Shown: positions 1 to 8,226 of the stretch, in pieces
Layout: each line of letters begins with the position of its first letter
Numbering within the stretch: position 1 is the stretch's first letter
Assembly: GCA_019636195.1 (NCBI GenBank)
Contig: JAHBYA010000021.1
Span: 1-43,539, forward strand
DNA length: 43,539 nt
Reading direction: 5' to 3'
Origin: Planctomycetota bacterium
Lineage (GTDB): Bacteria > Planctomycetota > UBA8742 > UBA2392
The notes under the pieces: generated by a model
Told to the model about the DNA's origin: nothing
The model's input: only the letters and a program-made list of their open reading frames with translations
The model's database searches: none
Translations under genes and position numbers: made by a program

Positions 1-568
1 ACTTGGGATAGCCGGGCTTGGCTGGTATGCGCTCGAGTTGCGCGGTATGCCGCAGGTTGTGCAGGCCGGTGATCTCAAAGGCCTGCGCCAGCGTCACCCG
101 GATCAGGCTTGTGGCAGGGCTTGCAATCTTGACGCGACCCAGGGCCAGCCCGTCGGCCTGTTGCGCCAGTTGTTCAAAGCGCTGCGTCAGTTCAAGGAAG
201 CGGGCAAGCTGCTTGTCTTTGTCATAGCTGCTTGCGGCGGGCTTCCACACGCGCGGCGCCGGCACCCTGGATGTGCCGGGCGGCTTGTTCAGCACGCCCA
301 GGATGTAGCGCCCGGCCCAGGTGCCGCGCCCGAACGGTTCTGTGCCCAGTGCGCTACGCTCGCGCGCCGCTTGCAGGGCAGGCTGCATTTTGTCGGCGTA
401 GGTGGCCATGGCGGTGTTGATGTGCTCAAGGCACTCGTTGATCGACCAGCTCTTTGGCGCGGGCTTGAAGTTGGCTTGTGCAGGCGAAGCAGCGTTGACC
501 ACCGCGGTTGCGCGTAGGCGCGCCTCGTCAAGGCGTTGCAGGCAAGTGCGCAGCATTTCAGATTGCAT
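1..568 (-). CDS. DinB-like superfamily protein (partial at window edge)
   Basis: An open frame runs from ATG at 568 down through base 2, giving 189 visible codons before the window ends. A GGAG Shine-Dalgarno lies 6 nt before the ATG. The N-terminal half contains SWSINECLEHIN, the typical DinB-type first helix with its metal-binding His. Near the visible C-end is HNLRHTAQLERI, the expected second pair of His residues. DinB/YfiT-like four-helix proteins bind a metal and often act in small-thiol-dependent transfer or hydrolysis; the substrate cannot be told here. The gene is divergent from proC. The fold is well supported, the function is open, and the C-terminus is missing only because of the window edge. 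Confidence 0.72.
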   Translation of the reverse strand, partial: MQSEMLRTCLQRLDEARLRATAVVNAASPAQANFKPAPKSWSINECLEHINTAMATYADKMQPALQAARERSALGTEPFGRGTWAGRYILGVLNKPPGTSRVPAPRVWKPAASSYDKDKQLARFLELTQRFEQLAQQADGLALGRVKIASPATSLIRVTLAQAFEITGLHNLRHTAQLERIPAKPGYPK

Positions 569-658
569 GGCTTCTCCGTGTAGCTGACCAAACGGCGCGA
601 TGCCACAGAATCTTCCCGGCAAAATCGCCCGACGTGATGCAGGCGCAGCAACCGCCGC

Positions 659-664
659 TACACT
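659..664 (+). promoter_or_regulatory. Leaderless-type -10 box of proC
   Basis: TACACT ends 7 nt before the proC ATG at 672, which would place the transcription start on or next to the start codon. No Shine-Dalgarno is present between them. Confidence 0.5.
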
Positions 665-671
665 GCGCGCC

Positions 672-1469
672 ATGAAAACTGCAATCATTGGCGGCGGGTT
701 CATGGGCGGCGCACTGGCGGAGGGCCTGCTGGATTCCGGCTGGGGGCGTGAAACGCTGGTGGTCGCCGAAGTGCGCAACGCGCGCCGCGACTTCCTTACC
801 CGGCACCTGCGGGTGCCCACCGTTGAAAGCGCGGTTGAGGCTGTGCAGCAGGCGCACACGGTCGTGTTCGCGGTCAAGCCGCAGCAAATCAAGGACACAC
901 TGGCGCAGGTAAAGACGGTGTGGGCGCCGGGCAAGCTGGTGATCAGCGTATGCGCGGGCGTGACGATAGCGACGTTTGAGCAGATGCTGGGCGACGTGCC
1001 GGTGATCCGCACCATGCCCAACACGCCGGCGGCCATCGGCATGGCGGTGACGGCGCTGGCGCGCGGGCAGTTTGCCACCGACAAGCACCTGGCCGATGCA
1101 CTGAACATCCTCAGTGCGGTTGGCAAGGTAGTGGTGGTGGACGAAGCACAGATGGACACGGTGACCGCCGTCAGCGGCACGGGGCCCGCTTATATCTTCT
1201 ACCTGGCTGAAGGCCTGATTGAAGCGGCGACCGAGCTTGGCCTGTCGCGCGAGCAGGCTTACACGCTTGTCTATCAGACCATACGCGGTGCAGCCACATT
1301 GCTGGCGCACGACACCGCCGGGCCCGCAGAGTTGCGCAAGCGCGTCACCAGCCCGGGCGGCACAACGCATGCGGCAATCACGCACCTCGAGGGCATGGAC
1401 TGGAAGCAGGCATTCAAGGATGCAGTGGCGGCGGCCAAGCGACGCGCCCAGGAACTGGGCGCGGGCTAG
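672..1469 (+). CDS. proC: Pyrroline-5-carboxylate reductase
   Basis: Catalyses the last step of proline synthesis, NAD(P)H-dependent reduction of 1-pyrroline-5-carboxylate, in the cytoplasm. The 265-residue product has the normal family length. It starts with the Rossmann nucleotide-binding motif MKTAIIGGGFMGGA and carries the C-terminal P5CR signature AELRKRVTSPGGTTHAAI. The frame is open 24 codons further upstream, but ATG 672 begins exactly at the Rossmann strand and has a TACACT box 7 nt before it. The gene looks monocistronic. Its TAG overlaps the stop of the convergent gene on the other strand within the palindrome CTAG (1466-1469). Confidence 0.95.
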   Translation: MKTAIIGGGFMGGALAEGLLDSGWGRETLVVAEVRNARRDFLTRHLRVPTVESAVEAVQQAHTVVFAVKPQQIKDTLAQVKTVWAPGKLVISVCAGVTIATFEQMLGDVPVIRTMPNTPAAIGMAVTALARGQFATDKHLADALNILSAVGKVVVVDEAQMDTVTAVSGTGPAYIFYLAEGLIEAATELGLSREQAYTLVYQTIRGAATLLAHDTAGPAELRKRVTSPGGTTHAAITHLEGMDWKQAFKDAVAAAKRRAQELGAG

Positions 1470-4400
1470 TCTTCTTCCGGCGGGTCTTCGAAGTCCTCTG
1501 GCTCAGCGATCTCCCTGGCCACGAGTGCACTGATTACGGACTGGGGCAGACGCACGGGCTTGTCGCCTGCGAATGTGATCCATTCACGATGTACAATCTC
1601 GCCTTCATAGAGAAAGACAATCTCGTGGTTTCCCGGTAGGGCCCCGTGATCCATCTCTAACGGCAGCAGGCAGCCTTCCACAACTGACGCATAGCGCGTG
1701 TACACGATGTCCCAGTGTTCATGCAGCGGCACGGGCTTCACCCACTGCACAGCCACGTTCATGTCGTCGCCGGCGACTTTCAGGCGCAGCGGCTTCAGCA
1801 GCCACGAAACCTCTTCTTCATCTTTGGAAATCTCGATGCGTCCCCACAGGCACACGTCGGCCCCGACGTGCAGGCCGGTCACCAGCACGCCGCCGGGCAC
1901 GACGCGGCACTGGTACTCCTGCGCAAACGTGGTGTATCCGCGCGCCATGCGCACAGATTCGGGGTCGGTCATGCGCAGGCCCGAAAGCTGGATCCAGAAG
2001 TCTTTGCCCAACTCCTTGGCCAGTGACTCCGGCAGGCTCAGGCGCACGCGGGCCGACACGGCGTCGGCCTGCGACGGCAGTTCAATCGTGCGGTCCTTGC
2101 CGTCGGACAGGTCAATGTCAAACGCCTGCTCGGGTTTGCCGCCTGCGGCGGGCAGCACACGGTAGCGTCCCGCGTTAAGGTGCCTGATCTCGTCACCCCA
2201 CAGTTCATCGGCGTCGTTTGGGTCAAGTTTGCCGTCTTCCGCGTACGGCAGGATGTGCCACAGCGGCGCGCCCTTGGGCTGGTTGTCGGCGTCCTTCAGC
2301 ACAAACTCGACCGCCACCCGGTCGAATGTGAACTCAACGCGCTGCACGGCGCCCGCCGTCACCGTGACATCGCGTTGCAGGGTATGGATGCCCACCCGCA
2401 CCGACACGTTTGCGGCGCCAGCCGGTGCCCACAGCAGCGAGACCCCGTCAATCGGCGCGCTGTCGCAACCATAGGCTTGCGCAGAACCTTCGGGCCTGGC
2501 TGTGCACTCCGCCGTGAATGACTTTTCGGGGTTTCCGTTGCGGGTTACGCGCACTTCAATGCGGGCGGGTACCTCCAGAAGCAGGGCACCGTAGGGCTCG
2601 TCCTTGGGCGGCGGTTGATAGGTCAGGGGAATGCGCTGGTCGCCATCGCGCAGGAACATCGGCAGCGCCCCTGTTTCGACCGCAAATTGGTCGGACAGCC
2701 TGAGCGGGCCCAGGGCAGATCCGTCGGCGGCCAGAAAGACGCCCGAGAGGATGGCGGAGTGTCCGCCGACTTTCACGCTTGCAAACACATGGGTTACACG
2801 CGCCGGCCATGGCGGGGTGGGAATCGGCGGCAGTTCGACCTCTTTGAACGGTCCCTCGGCGACCTCGACGTTGACCGGGCCGGAGAGCAACGGCGTCGGG
2901 TAGCCCCAGCCTTCACCGCCTTGCAGCGAAACGCTGAACTCGCCGGGGCCCTTCAGCGCGACGTGCATGACCTGACCGGGTTGTGCCTGCAAGGTCACAG
3001 GTTTCTGTACATGAAACTCGGGGTGCCACACGAAAATGCGGCACGGAAACATCTCGGGGTCCATGCCTTCGGGCAGGGCCGGGAGCTTCACGGCCACGCC
3101 GAAGTCGGGGTTGGCCAGGGCTTTGGCCTTGTCGAGTTGCAGCAGCAGCTCGGTGTCACCGGGCCTGGTGTAGCCGGTGATGGACTCGTAGTCGGTTACA
3201 TGCGCTTCCACTTCCGTGACGGCGCCCTCGCGCACCGGCACGCGCCAGGTTTTGTTCTCGGCGCTTCCATGGCCGACAATCTCTGAGGTTCGCATGCACC
3301 ACTGCATGTTGTTCGGCACAGCCTGCGTGCCGTCCGGCAGCAGCACGCGCACTGGCACGGTCTGCGCAGCTTTCAGCGACAGTTCCAGCTTGACCACGGC
3401 GTTGTGGGGCACCTCGATACGGCCGGTAACGGGCAGGTAGTAGTCGGCCCCGTGCGTGGCTTCGGCGCTGTAATGGTACACGCCCTCCGGCACCCACATC
3501 ACCACGCTGTGGGGCGCCGGGGGTATGCCTTCACTCAGGCTCAGGTCGCTGCACCAGATATCCAGCACGACCTGCGGCCCGGCGTACTGGCCGTCGTGGC
3601 CGATGTCCAACGCGCCGGCCCGATTGAGCTTCAGCGGGGGCACGGGGTCCATGTTGGCAACGATCTCGAGCAATGAGCCGCCCACCTTCACGTCGCCGCA
3701 GTCGATCAGATGGCCGGTGATGACGGGGTCGGGAACCTTGAATTCGTCGGCACCGCGCAAGTCGTCGTACAGGTCCCCGCGCAGCTTGATCTTGAAGCGG
3801 CACTTGGTTGGGTCAACCGACATGGCTGGGTACAGCGGGCAGATGAAGCGCCCTTCATGGTCCGTGCCGAAGTGCTCGTAGTCGTTGGCCCATGCCGTGT
3901 CATCCCCGCCCTCGAAGATCACCTCGTGACCGCCCGAGTAGCGCAGTGCGCGACCGCTGGTGTGCACCAGCCGCCCAACCGCCACCCACTTGTCGGTAGT
4001 CATGCTGTCCAGGCCGATCGAGATCGTGCCCATGTCCACGTGGCGGCCGCGGATCACGGGTGTCACGTTTACGCCGCCTGTGGGCGGGACCGGACTGTCG
4101 TTATCGCCAAATGTGTTGAACGAGGGGTCATTGAACAGGTCAAGGTCAACACACCAGGCCAGGCCTGTAAGGGACTGCTCCGGTTCAAGGCCGAGTTCAT
4201 CGGCGGTAGCCAGGTACTCGAAACTCCAGTCCTCCTTCAGCGTAACAAAGACTTCCGAAGTATCGGGGTGTTCCAGTTCCTGCCGGTAGCAGCCGACCAG
4301 CAGGCTGTACTCGGATGGTTCGCGCATGAAACGCAGAACCGGCTTGACACTTTCGTCCAACGCGATGCGCCCGCGAATCGTGTAGCGTTCGGTGACGGGG

Positions 4401-4627
4401 TCGTCTGTCGTGGGGTCGGGCTGCGTCTGGGGCTGGGCTTTCGGCGGCTCGGGCTTGCGAGGTACGGGTTGTTGCTCGCTGGCGCTCTGCGTGCCGGCCG
4501 GTGCATGGATCGCATCGTTACTGATGGCGTTGGTGGGCGGCGCCTCGGGCTGCAGTGCCATCCAGATGGCAAAGCTGCCCAGCAACACAAGCAGGACAAG
4601 CAGCAGTACAACGTGAGACTGGCGCAT
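1466..4627 (-). CDS. Large membrane-anchored or exported protein, unknown function
   Basis: A 1053-residue product from ATG 4627; the frame extends 32 codons upstream but without the membrane signal at its N-end. Residues about 5-24 form one hydrophobic segment (VVLLLVLLVLLGSFAIW) that may be a signal anchor. It is followed by a Pro/Gln/Thr-rich linker to about residue 75. The remainder is rich in short beta-type segments, acidic, and lacks an obvious catalytic motif. Phrases such as VPVRVLLPDGTQ resemble carboxypeptidase-regulatory-like beta-sandwiches, but this is a guess. No gene in the same direction lies close upstream. Probably an envelope protein facing the periplasm or the outside. 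Confidence 0.75.
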   Translation of the reverse strand: MRQSHVVLLLVLLVLLGSFAIWMALQPEAPPTNAISNDAIHAPAGTQSASEQQPVPRKPEPPKAQPQTQPDPTTDDPVTERYTIRGRIALDESVKPVLRFMREPSEYSLLVGCYRQELEHPDTSEVFVTLKEDWSFEYLATADELGLEPEQSLTGLAWCVDLDLFNDPSFNTFGDNDSPVPPTGGVNVTPVIRGRHVDMGTISIGLDSMTTDKWVAVGRLVHTSGRALRYSGGHEVIFEGGDDTAWANDYEHFGTDHEGRFICPLYPAMSVDPTKCRFKIKLRGDLYDDLRGADEFKVPDPVITGHLIDCGDVKVGGSLLEIVANMDPVPPLKLNRAGALDIGHDGQYAGPQVVLDIWCSDLSLSEGIPPAPHSVVMWVPEGVYHYSAEATHGADYYLPVTGRIEVPHNAVVKLELSLKAAQTVPVRVLLPDGTQAVPNNMQWCMRTSEIVGHGSAENKTWRVPVREGAVTEVEAHVTDYESITGYTRPGDTELLLQLDKAKALANPDFGVAVKLPALPEGMDPEMFPCRIFVWHPEFHVQKPVTLQAQPGQVMHVALKGPGEFSVSLQGGEGWGYPTPLLSGPVNVEVAEGPFKEVELPPIPTPPWPARVTHVFASVKVGGHSAILSGVFLAADGSALGPLRLSDQFAVETGALPMFLRDGDQRIPLTYQPPPKDEPYGALLLEVPARIEVRVTRNGNPEKSFTAECTARPEGSAQAYGCDSAPIDGVSLLWAPAGAANVSVRVGIHTLQRDVTVTAGAVQRVEFTFDRVAVEFVLKDADNQPKGAPLWHILPYAEDGKLDPNDADELWGDEIRHLNAGRYRVLPAAGGKPEQAFDIDLSDGKDRTIELPSQADAVSARVRLSLPESLAKELGKDFWIQLSGLRMTDPESVRMARGYTTFAQEYQCRVVPGGVLVTGLHVGADVCLWGRIEISKDEEEVSWLLKPLRLKVAGDDMNVAVQWVKPVPLHEHWDIVYTRYASVVEGCLLPLEMDHGALPGNHEIVFLYEGEIVHREWITFAGDKPVRLPQSVISALVAREIAEPEDFEDPPEED

Positions 4628-4830
4628 GGGCGGCCTGTGGCAGGGGAAGCACCGGGGTTCTACGCGCAAACATGATAGCTCAGGAAGCGCCTTGCCGGGA
4701 TGAGCGCGACGATGCCGATTCACCGATCTGCAAGCGGCGCTCAGGTTTTGCAGGCGCGCTTTGGCCCCCGGCGGCCGTTTTCCTGAAGAATTTGAGGCGA
4801 ATTTGACGTTTTAAGGGTGGAGGATCGTGA

Positions 4831-5649
4831 TTGGCCCAGCGCATGAACATCCGCCGCGAAGACATAGTCCGCGCCCTGCGGATCTACTGGCGTCACGCCT
4901 GGCCGGAGGGCGCCGGTGTGTGCCCGGTGCTGCCGGACTGGGGCGACCTTTCGCTGCCTGAAGTGCTGGCGCGCTTTGCCGATGAGTCCGCCCGCACGCC
5001 CCACGCCTGCCACCGCTATGTTCTGCGGCTTGGCAATCACGCGTACCCGCACATGAAGTTCGCCATTGAGCAGTGCGTGTACCGTGGTGACTACTACTTT
5101 CTAGCCGACTGCCATGACGACGCCGCGGCGCCGCGCGCCAGCGACTCGGGCGAATGGCAGAGCCTGCGCAATGTGAACTACCAGATCAAGCTCGCGATCG
5201 AGGCCGAGTGGGAACGCGCGGACCTGCCCACGTTTCGTACGCTCAGCCATGAGGCCACCAGCAGCTTCAGCCGCGCGGGGCAAAGCAACGGGCGTATCCT
5301 GATTGTGGACGACGAACCCGCCAACGCGGAACTGACCGGCGCGATGCTGCGCGCCGACGGCTTCGGCACTGAAACGGTGGCCAGCGGCGCAGACGCGCTG
5401 GCGCGGGTGAACGAACACAAACCTGACCTTGTGGTTTCCGACTACGAAATGCCGGGCATGAACGGGCGCGACGTCGCGCAGCACTTGAAGGCCGACAAAG
5501 ACACGGCCCAGATTCCGGTGCTGATCTGCACATACGCCGAGGTCACGGTCAGCGACCTCAAACCGGCCGACGCACTGCTGCGCCGGCCGTTTTCACGGCA
5601 GGACCTCAGCGCCGCCGTCGGCAAGCTGTTGAAGCGGAGGGCGTCATGA
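4831..5649 (+). CDS. Response-regulator receiver with novel N-terminal domain
   Basis: A 272-residue protein. TTG 4831 is preferred because GGTGGAGG (4816-4823) lies 7 nt before it; ATG 4843 is the alternative. Residues about 5-145 form a domain I do not recognise, with conserved-looking Cys, His and aromatic residues (LGNHAYPHMKF, DYYFLADCHDD). Residues 155-270 are a CheY-like receiver: acidic pair D160/D161, phospho-acceptor D204 in VVSDYEMPG and T234. The usual Lys before the Pro-Phe is Arg (R252). There is no DNA-binding output domain. The stop overlaps the next start as ATGA, so the downstream zinc-ribbon protein is probably translationally coupled. Likely a signalling adaptor; no kinase gene is in the window. 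Confidence 0.85.
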   Translation: MAQRMNIRREDIVRALRIYWRHAWPEGAGVCPVLPDWGDLSLPEVLARFADESARTPHACHRYVLRLGNHAYPHMKFAIEQCVYRGDYYFLADCHDDAAAPRASDSGEWQSLRNVNYQIKLAIEAEWERADLPTFRTLSHEATSSFSRAGQSNGRILIVDDEPANAELTGAMLRADGFGTETVASGADALARVNEHKPDLVVSDYEMPGMNGRDVAQHLKADKDTAQIPVLICTYAEVTVSDLKPADALLRRPFSRQDLSAAVGKLLKRRAS

Positions 5650-5840
5650 GCAATCCGCCGCTGCGCATCAGCAGACCGCTGCGCTACACCATTTTGTGCG
5701 AAGGCTGTAAGGGCGAAATCAGTATCTGCCCCGACGAACTGAACGAGCGCCTGGCAGTGTGCCCGCGCTGCCGCATGCCCAACCGCACCCCGGTGTTCGG
5801 GCTGCTTTCGGGCCGCCGCAAAGCCGCCGATCAACTTTGA
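5646..5840 (+). CDS. Small zinc-ribbon protein coupled to the receiver gene
   Basis: A 64-residue protein whose ATG overlaps the upstream stop by four bases (ATGA). It contains two CxxC pairs, C18-x2-C21 and C39-x2-C42, and an extra C28, which fits a rubredoxin-like or treble-clef zinc knuckle. No catalytic residues are visible. The coupling suggests equimolar synthesis with the receiver protein and perhaps direct binding to it. The family is not recognised. Confidence 0.75.
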   Translation: MSNPPLRISRPLRYTILCEGCKGEISICPDELNERLAVCPRCRMPNRTPVFGLLSGRRKAADQL

Positions 5841-5902
5841 GCTAAAGCAGGGGCCGCCGACCAGCCGATGCACGCCTTTGGCGCATCGCGCCGGAGACGC
5901 CC

Positions 5903-6778
5903 ATGGACAGACTGCTTGCCTGCATCCGGCGCGCCGCGCCCGCCTGCCTGTTGCTGCTGCTGGCGGCGCTGGCGCCGCTGCACGCGCTGGATGCCGACGC
6001 CGAGACAAAGCGCCACGCGCGCCGCGCGCTGCTGCATGAGGGTGCCCGCAAGCACCTGAAGCTTGAAGTCGGGCAGGTTGAGCCGCTTGAAGTCGTGCTG
6101 CAAGCCGGCGGCGACTTCGGCAAGGCGGACGACAACGTCGTCGTGCTGCGCCGCGGCGCCGCAACCGCCGTGGTCGTTCTGCGCGGCACCACGCCGCTTG
6201 GTTGCTGCACGTTCGAGACCGAGGGCACGCTGGCGCTTTCGACCCAGCGATTGGCGGGTCGAACGTGGGTGCTGCTGGATGAAGTTGCGGAGCACGACGG
6301 CGAATCAAGCGCATTGCGGCGCCTGCTGGGTCTGCGTGAGAACGAGCTTGCCGTGCGACACTCATGGATCCGGAACCGGACGACCCGCGTCGGCAAGCGC
6401 TACAAAAGAGAGTTGAACAGCGAGTTGACCGAACGCGACGGCAAGCTGCGCCTGCACGTCTCAACCGTGGACTACCTTGACGACCAGCCGATGGCGGACT
6501 GCCGCGGCGAGCAGATCACCGAGTTTGCGCCGCAGCCGGACGGCAGCCTGCGACAGGCCCTGCTGCGCGATGAGCCGGTGCCCGTGGCGGTGCGCCTGCG
6601 CCAGGCACGAATTCTGGAGCGCGAACGGCTGGAAGAAGCAGCGCTGCAACTGGCGCGCCAGGCCAGGCAGCAGTGCGCCGACCTGCCCGCCGAAGATGCC
6701 CGACGGCTGGACGCGGCGTCGCTGGTCGCGCGGCTGGAGGCGCGGGTGGCGCCGGTAGTGGCGGCTTCCCCAAAGTAG
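5903..6778 (+). CDS. Secreted protein of unknown function
   Basis: A 291-residue product from ATG 5903, with GGAG 6 nt upstream. The N-terminus is a clear Sec signal peptide: Arg residues, then the hydrophobic stretch CLLLLLAALAPLHA with probable cleavage near residue 28. The mature part is highly charged, with alternating beta-type and helical stretches. The last 80 residues are Arg/Glu/Ala-rich helices (RQARILERERLEEAALQL) that may form a coiled coil. No known enzyme motif is seen. It is followed after 22 nt by dut, which seems to have its own start signal. Confidence 0.7.
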   Translation: MDRLLACIRRAAPACLLLLLAALAPLHALDADAETKRHARRALLHEGARKHLKLEVGQVEPLEVVLQAGGDFGKADDNVVVLRRGAATAVVVLRGTTPLGCCTFETEGTLALSTQRLAGRTWVLLDEVAEHDGESSALRRLLGLRENELAVRHSWIRNRTTRVGKRYKRELNSELTERDGKLRLHVSTVDYLDDQPMADCRGEQITEFAPQPDGSLRQALLRDEPVPVAVRLRQARILERERLEEAALQLARQARQQCADLPAEDARRLDAASLVARLEARVAPVVAASPK

Positions 6779-6788
6779 CGCCGCCGGG

Positions 6789-6794
6789 TAAACC
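6789..6794 (+). promoter_or_regulatory. Possible leaderless-type -10 box of dut
   Basis: TAAACC ends 6 nt before ATG 6801. It lacks the final T of a good -10 box, so it is weaker than the other cases. It resembles the TACACC box of trmO. Confidence 0.25.
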
Positions 6795-6800
6795 GTGCGC

Positions 6801-7244
6801 ATGATTGAACTGAAACTGCTGCGCCTGCCGCACGGGCAAGGCCTGCCGCTGCCCGCCTACCAGACCGCGCACGCTGCGGGCGCGGATGTGCATGCTGCCC
6901 TTGAGTCGCCGCTGACACTGGCGCCGGGCGGCCGCGCACTGGTGCCGACCGGCTTCTGCTACGAGATACCAGCCGGCCACGAAATGCAGGTGCGCCCAAG
7001 AAGCGGCCTTGCGCTCAAGCACGGAGTGACGGTGCTGAACGCGCCGGGCACGATCGACGCCGACTACCGTGGCGAACTGAAAGTGTTGCTGGTCAATCAC
7101 GGCCTTGAACCCTTCGAGATTCAGCGCGGCGAGCGCATTGCGCAGGTTGTGGTCGCGCCCGTCAGCGCCGCGCGGTTCACCGAGGCAAGCGAGCTGTCCG
7201 ACACGAGCCGCGGGGCAGGCGGCTTCGGTTCAACCGGGCGATAG
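6801..7244 (+). CDS. dut: dUTP diphosphatase (dUTPase)
   Basis: Hydrolyses dUTP to dUMP and pyrophosphate, keeping uracil out of DNA and supplying dTMP synthesis. All five trimeric-dUTPase motifs are present in order in 147 residues: [42 protein letters not shown] and the C-terminal [13 protein letters not shown] 6801 is chosen; GTG 6795 in the same frame is possible and adds only two residues. The gene is convergent with the rplT operon, with a strong hairpin between them. Confidence 0.95.
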   Translation: MIELKLLRLPHGQGLPLPAYQTAHAAGADVHAALESPLTLAPGGRALVPTGFCYEIPAGHEMQVRPRSGLALKHGVTVLNAPGTIDADYRGELKVLLVNHGLEPFEIQRGERIAQVVVAPVSAARFTEASELSDTSRGAGGFGSTGR

Positions 7245-7262
7245 GCGGGCGACAGAAACAAA

Positions 7263-7290
7263 GACGGCGCGGACGAATGTCCGCGCCGTC
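7263..7290 (-). terminator. Rho-independent terminator of the infC-rpmI-rplT operon
   Basis: A perfect 12-bp stem (GACGGCGCGGAC / GTCCGCGCCGTC) with a 4-nt loop. Read on the minus strand it is followed by TTTGTTTC, so it terminates the rplT operon. It has no T-tract on the plus strand but could still hinder read-through from dut. Confidence 0.8.
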
Positions 7291-7305
7291 GCCGGATTCA
7301 GCGGG

Positions 7306-7656
7306 TTACTTCGCGGCCTTGGCGGTTTCCATGACCTTGGCAAAGGCGTTCGGGTCGCGGATCGCGAGCTCGGAAAGGCTCTTGCGATTCAGTTCAATGC
7401 CGGCTTTGCCCAGCAGGTGGATGAGCTGGCTGTAGGTTACGCCGTGCAGGCGCGCGGCGGCGTTCAGGCGCGTGATCCAGAGGCGGCGGAAGTCGCGCTT
7501 GCGCAGGAAGCGGTGGAACCAGGCAAAGCGCCACGAGCGCTCAACTGCTACGCGGGCCTGGCGGTAGCTCTTGCGGCGGCCCCAGTAGCCTTTGGCAAGC
7601 TTGCAGAACTTCTTCTTGCGGTGGTGCCGCGCGACGCGGCTTACGGAATGCGGCAT
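7306..7656 (-). CDS. rplT: 50S ribosomal protein bL20
   Basis: A 116-residue protein of normal length. It has the basic N-terminal extension ([19 protein letters not shown]) and the globular core signature [20 protein letters not shown]. bL20 binds 23S rRNA early in 50S assembly and in several bacteria represses its own operon. AGGAG lies 8 nt before the ATG. It is the last gene of infC-rpmI-rplT, the usual order. The spacer to rpmI is unusually long (193 nt) and carries two structured repeats and a further hairpin at 7749-7764. Confidence 0.96.
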   Translation of the reverse strand: MPHSVSRVARHHRKKKFCKLAKGYWGRRKSYRQARVAVERSWRFAWFHRFLRKRDFRRLWITRLNAAARLHGVTYSQLIHLLGKAGIELNRKSLSELAIRDPNAFAKVMETAKAAK

Positions 7657-7704
7657 GGCTGTCTCTCCTGTTCGTCCCTTCGCGTGTGCGAGGGGCTCCG
7701 GTGT

Positions 7705-7736
7705 GCCGGGCGAGTTTCCTCGACTTGAATCCGGCG
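7705..7736 (-). repeat. Bulged-stem repeat, copy A (rpmI-rplT spacer)
   Basis: Outer stem GCCGG/CCGGC, inner stem CGAG/CTCG with a 4-nt loop, and an 8-nt one-sided bulge containing CTTGAAT (ATTCAAG on the transcribed strand). One of four copies in this operon. Confidence 0.75.
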
Positions 7737-7769
7737 GTCCTGCGTTCGCCCCGACTTCGCGGGGTTATG

Positions 7770-7803
7770 GCCGGGCGAGGTCATCCTCGACTTGAATCCG
7801 GCG
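7770..7803 (-). repeat. Bulged-stem repeat, copy B (rpmI-rplT spacer)
   Basis: Same architecture as copy A with a different loop: outer GCCGG/CCGGC, inner CGAG/CTCG (extendable to 5 bp), bulge ACTTGAAT. The loop is variable while the stems and bulge are kept. Confidence 0.75.
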
Positions 7804-7849
7804 TCTGCTGTCTGTCCGCCACGGGGCGGCCTGCTGCATGCTCCACCGC

Positions 7850-8098
7850 TTACGCGGCGGGCTTGGATTCGCTTTGCGGCGGTGTGGGCGCGGGCGGCTT
7901 GCGGCGCACCAGCATCAGCTTGGCGACGTTGCGCGCGTGGGTTGTGCTGAGCACGTGCGCGCGGCGCTTGTTGCGACGGCGCTTGGGGCTCTTGGTGCTC
8001 ATCAGGTGCGAGCGCCCGGCGTTGTAGTGCTTGATCTGGCCCTTCTTGGTGACCTTGAAGCGCTTGGACGCTCCCTTGTGGGTCTTCATTTTCGGCAT
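7850..8098 (-). CDS. rpmI: 50S ribosomal protein bL35
   Basis: An 82-residue protein with the bL35 core MPKMKTHKGASKRFKVTKKG and HVLSTTHARNVAKL. The family is usually about 65 residues; here a Pro/Ser/Ala-rich tail of about 16 residues is added. AAGGAG lies 9 nt before the ATG. It sits between infC and rplT, as in most bacteria. Both flanking spacers carry the bulged-stem repeats, which may bear on operon regulation. Confidence 0.95.
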   Translation of the reverse strand: MPKMKTHKGASKRFKVTKKGQIKHYNAGRSHLMSTKSPKRRRNKRRAHVLSTTHARNVAKLMLVRRKPPAPTPPQSESKPAA

Positions 8099-8120
8099 GG
8101 CTCTGTTCTCCTTGCACCCA

Positions 8121-8154
8121 GGGCGGGCGGGTTATACCCGGCTTGAATCCGCCG
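8121..8154 (-). repeat. Bulged-stem repeat, copy C with compensatory changes (infC-rpmI spacer)
   Basis: Outer stem GGCGG/CCGCC and inner stem CGGG/CCCG: both stems differ from copies A, B and D by paired changes that keep base pairing. The bulge GCTTGAAT is preserved. Confidence 0.7.
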
Positions 8155-8179
8155 TGAAGCGCCGGTGCTGCACTTTTTT

Positions 8180-8213
8180 GCCGGGCGAGACCGTGCTCGA
8201 CTTGAATCCGGCG
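8180..8213 (-). repeat. Bulged-stem repeat, copy D (infC-rpmI spacer)
   Basis: Outer GCCGG/CCGGC, inner CGAG/CTCG with a 6-nt loop, bulge ACTTGAAT. It begins just 13 bases past the infC stop codon. Confidence 0.75.
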
Positions 8214-8226
8214 TTCTTCGTTGCTG

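Noticed and set aside
7705..8213. TTCAAGT in the spacer repeats as a tRNA T-loop remnant
   Set aside because: The flanking stem does not close as a T-arm and no acceptor or anticodon arm is present.
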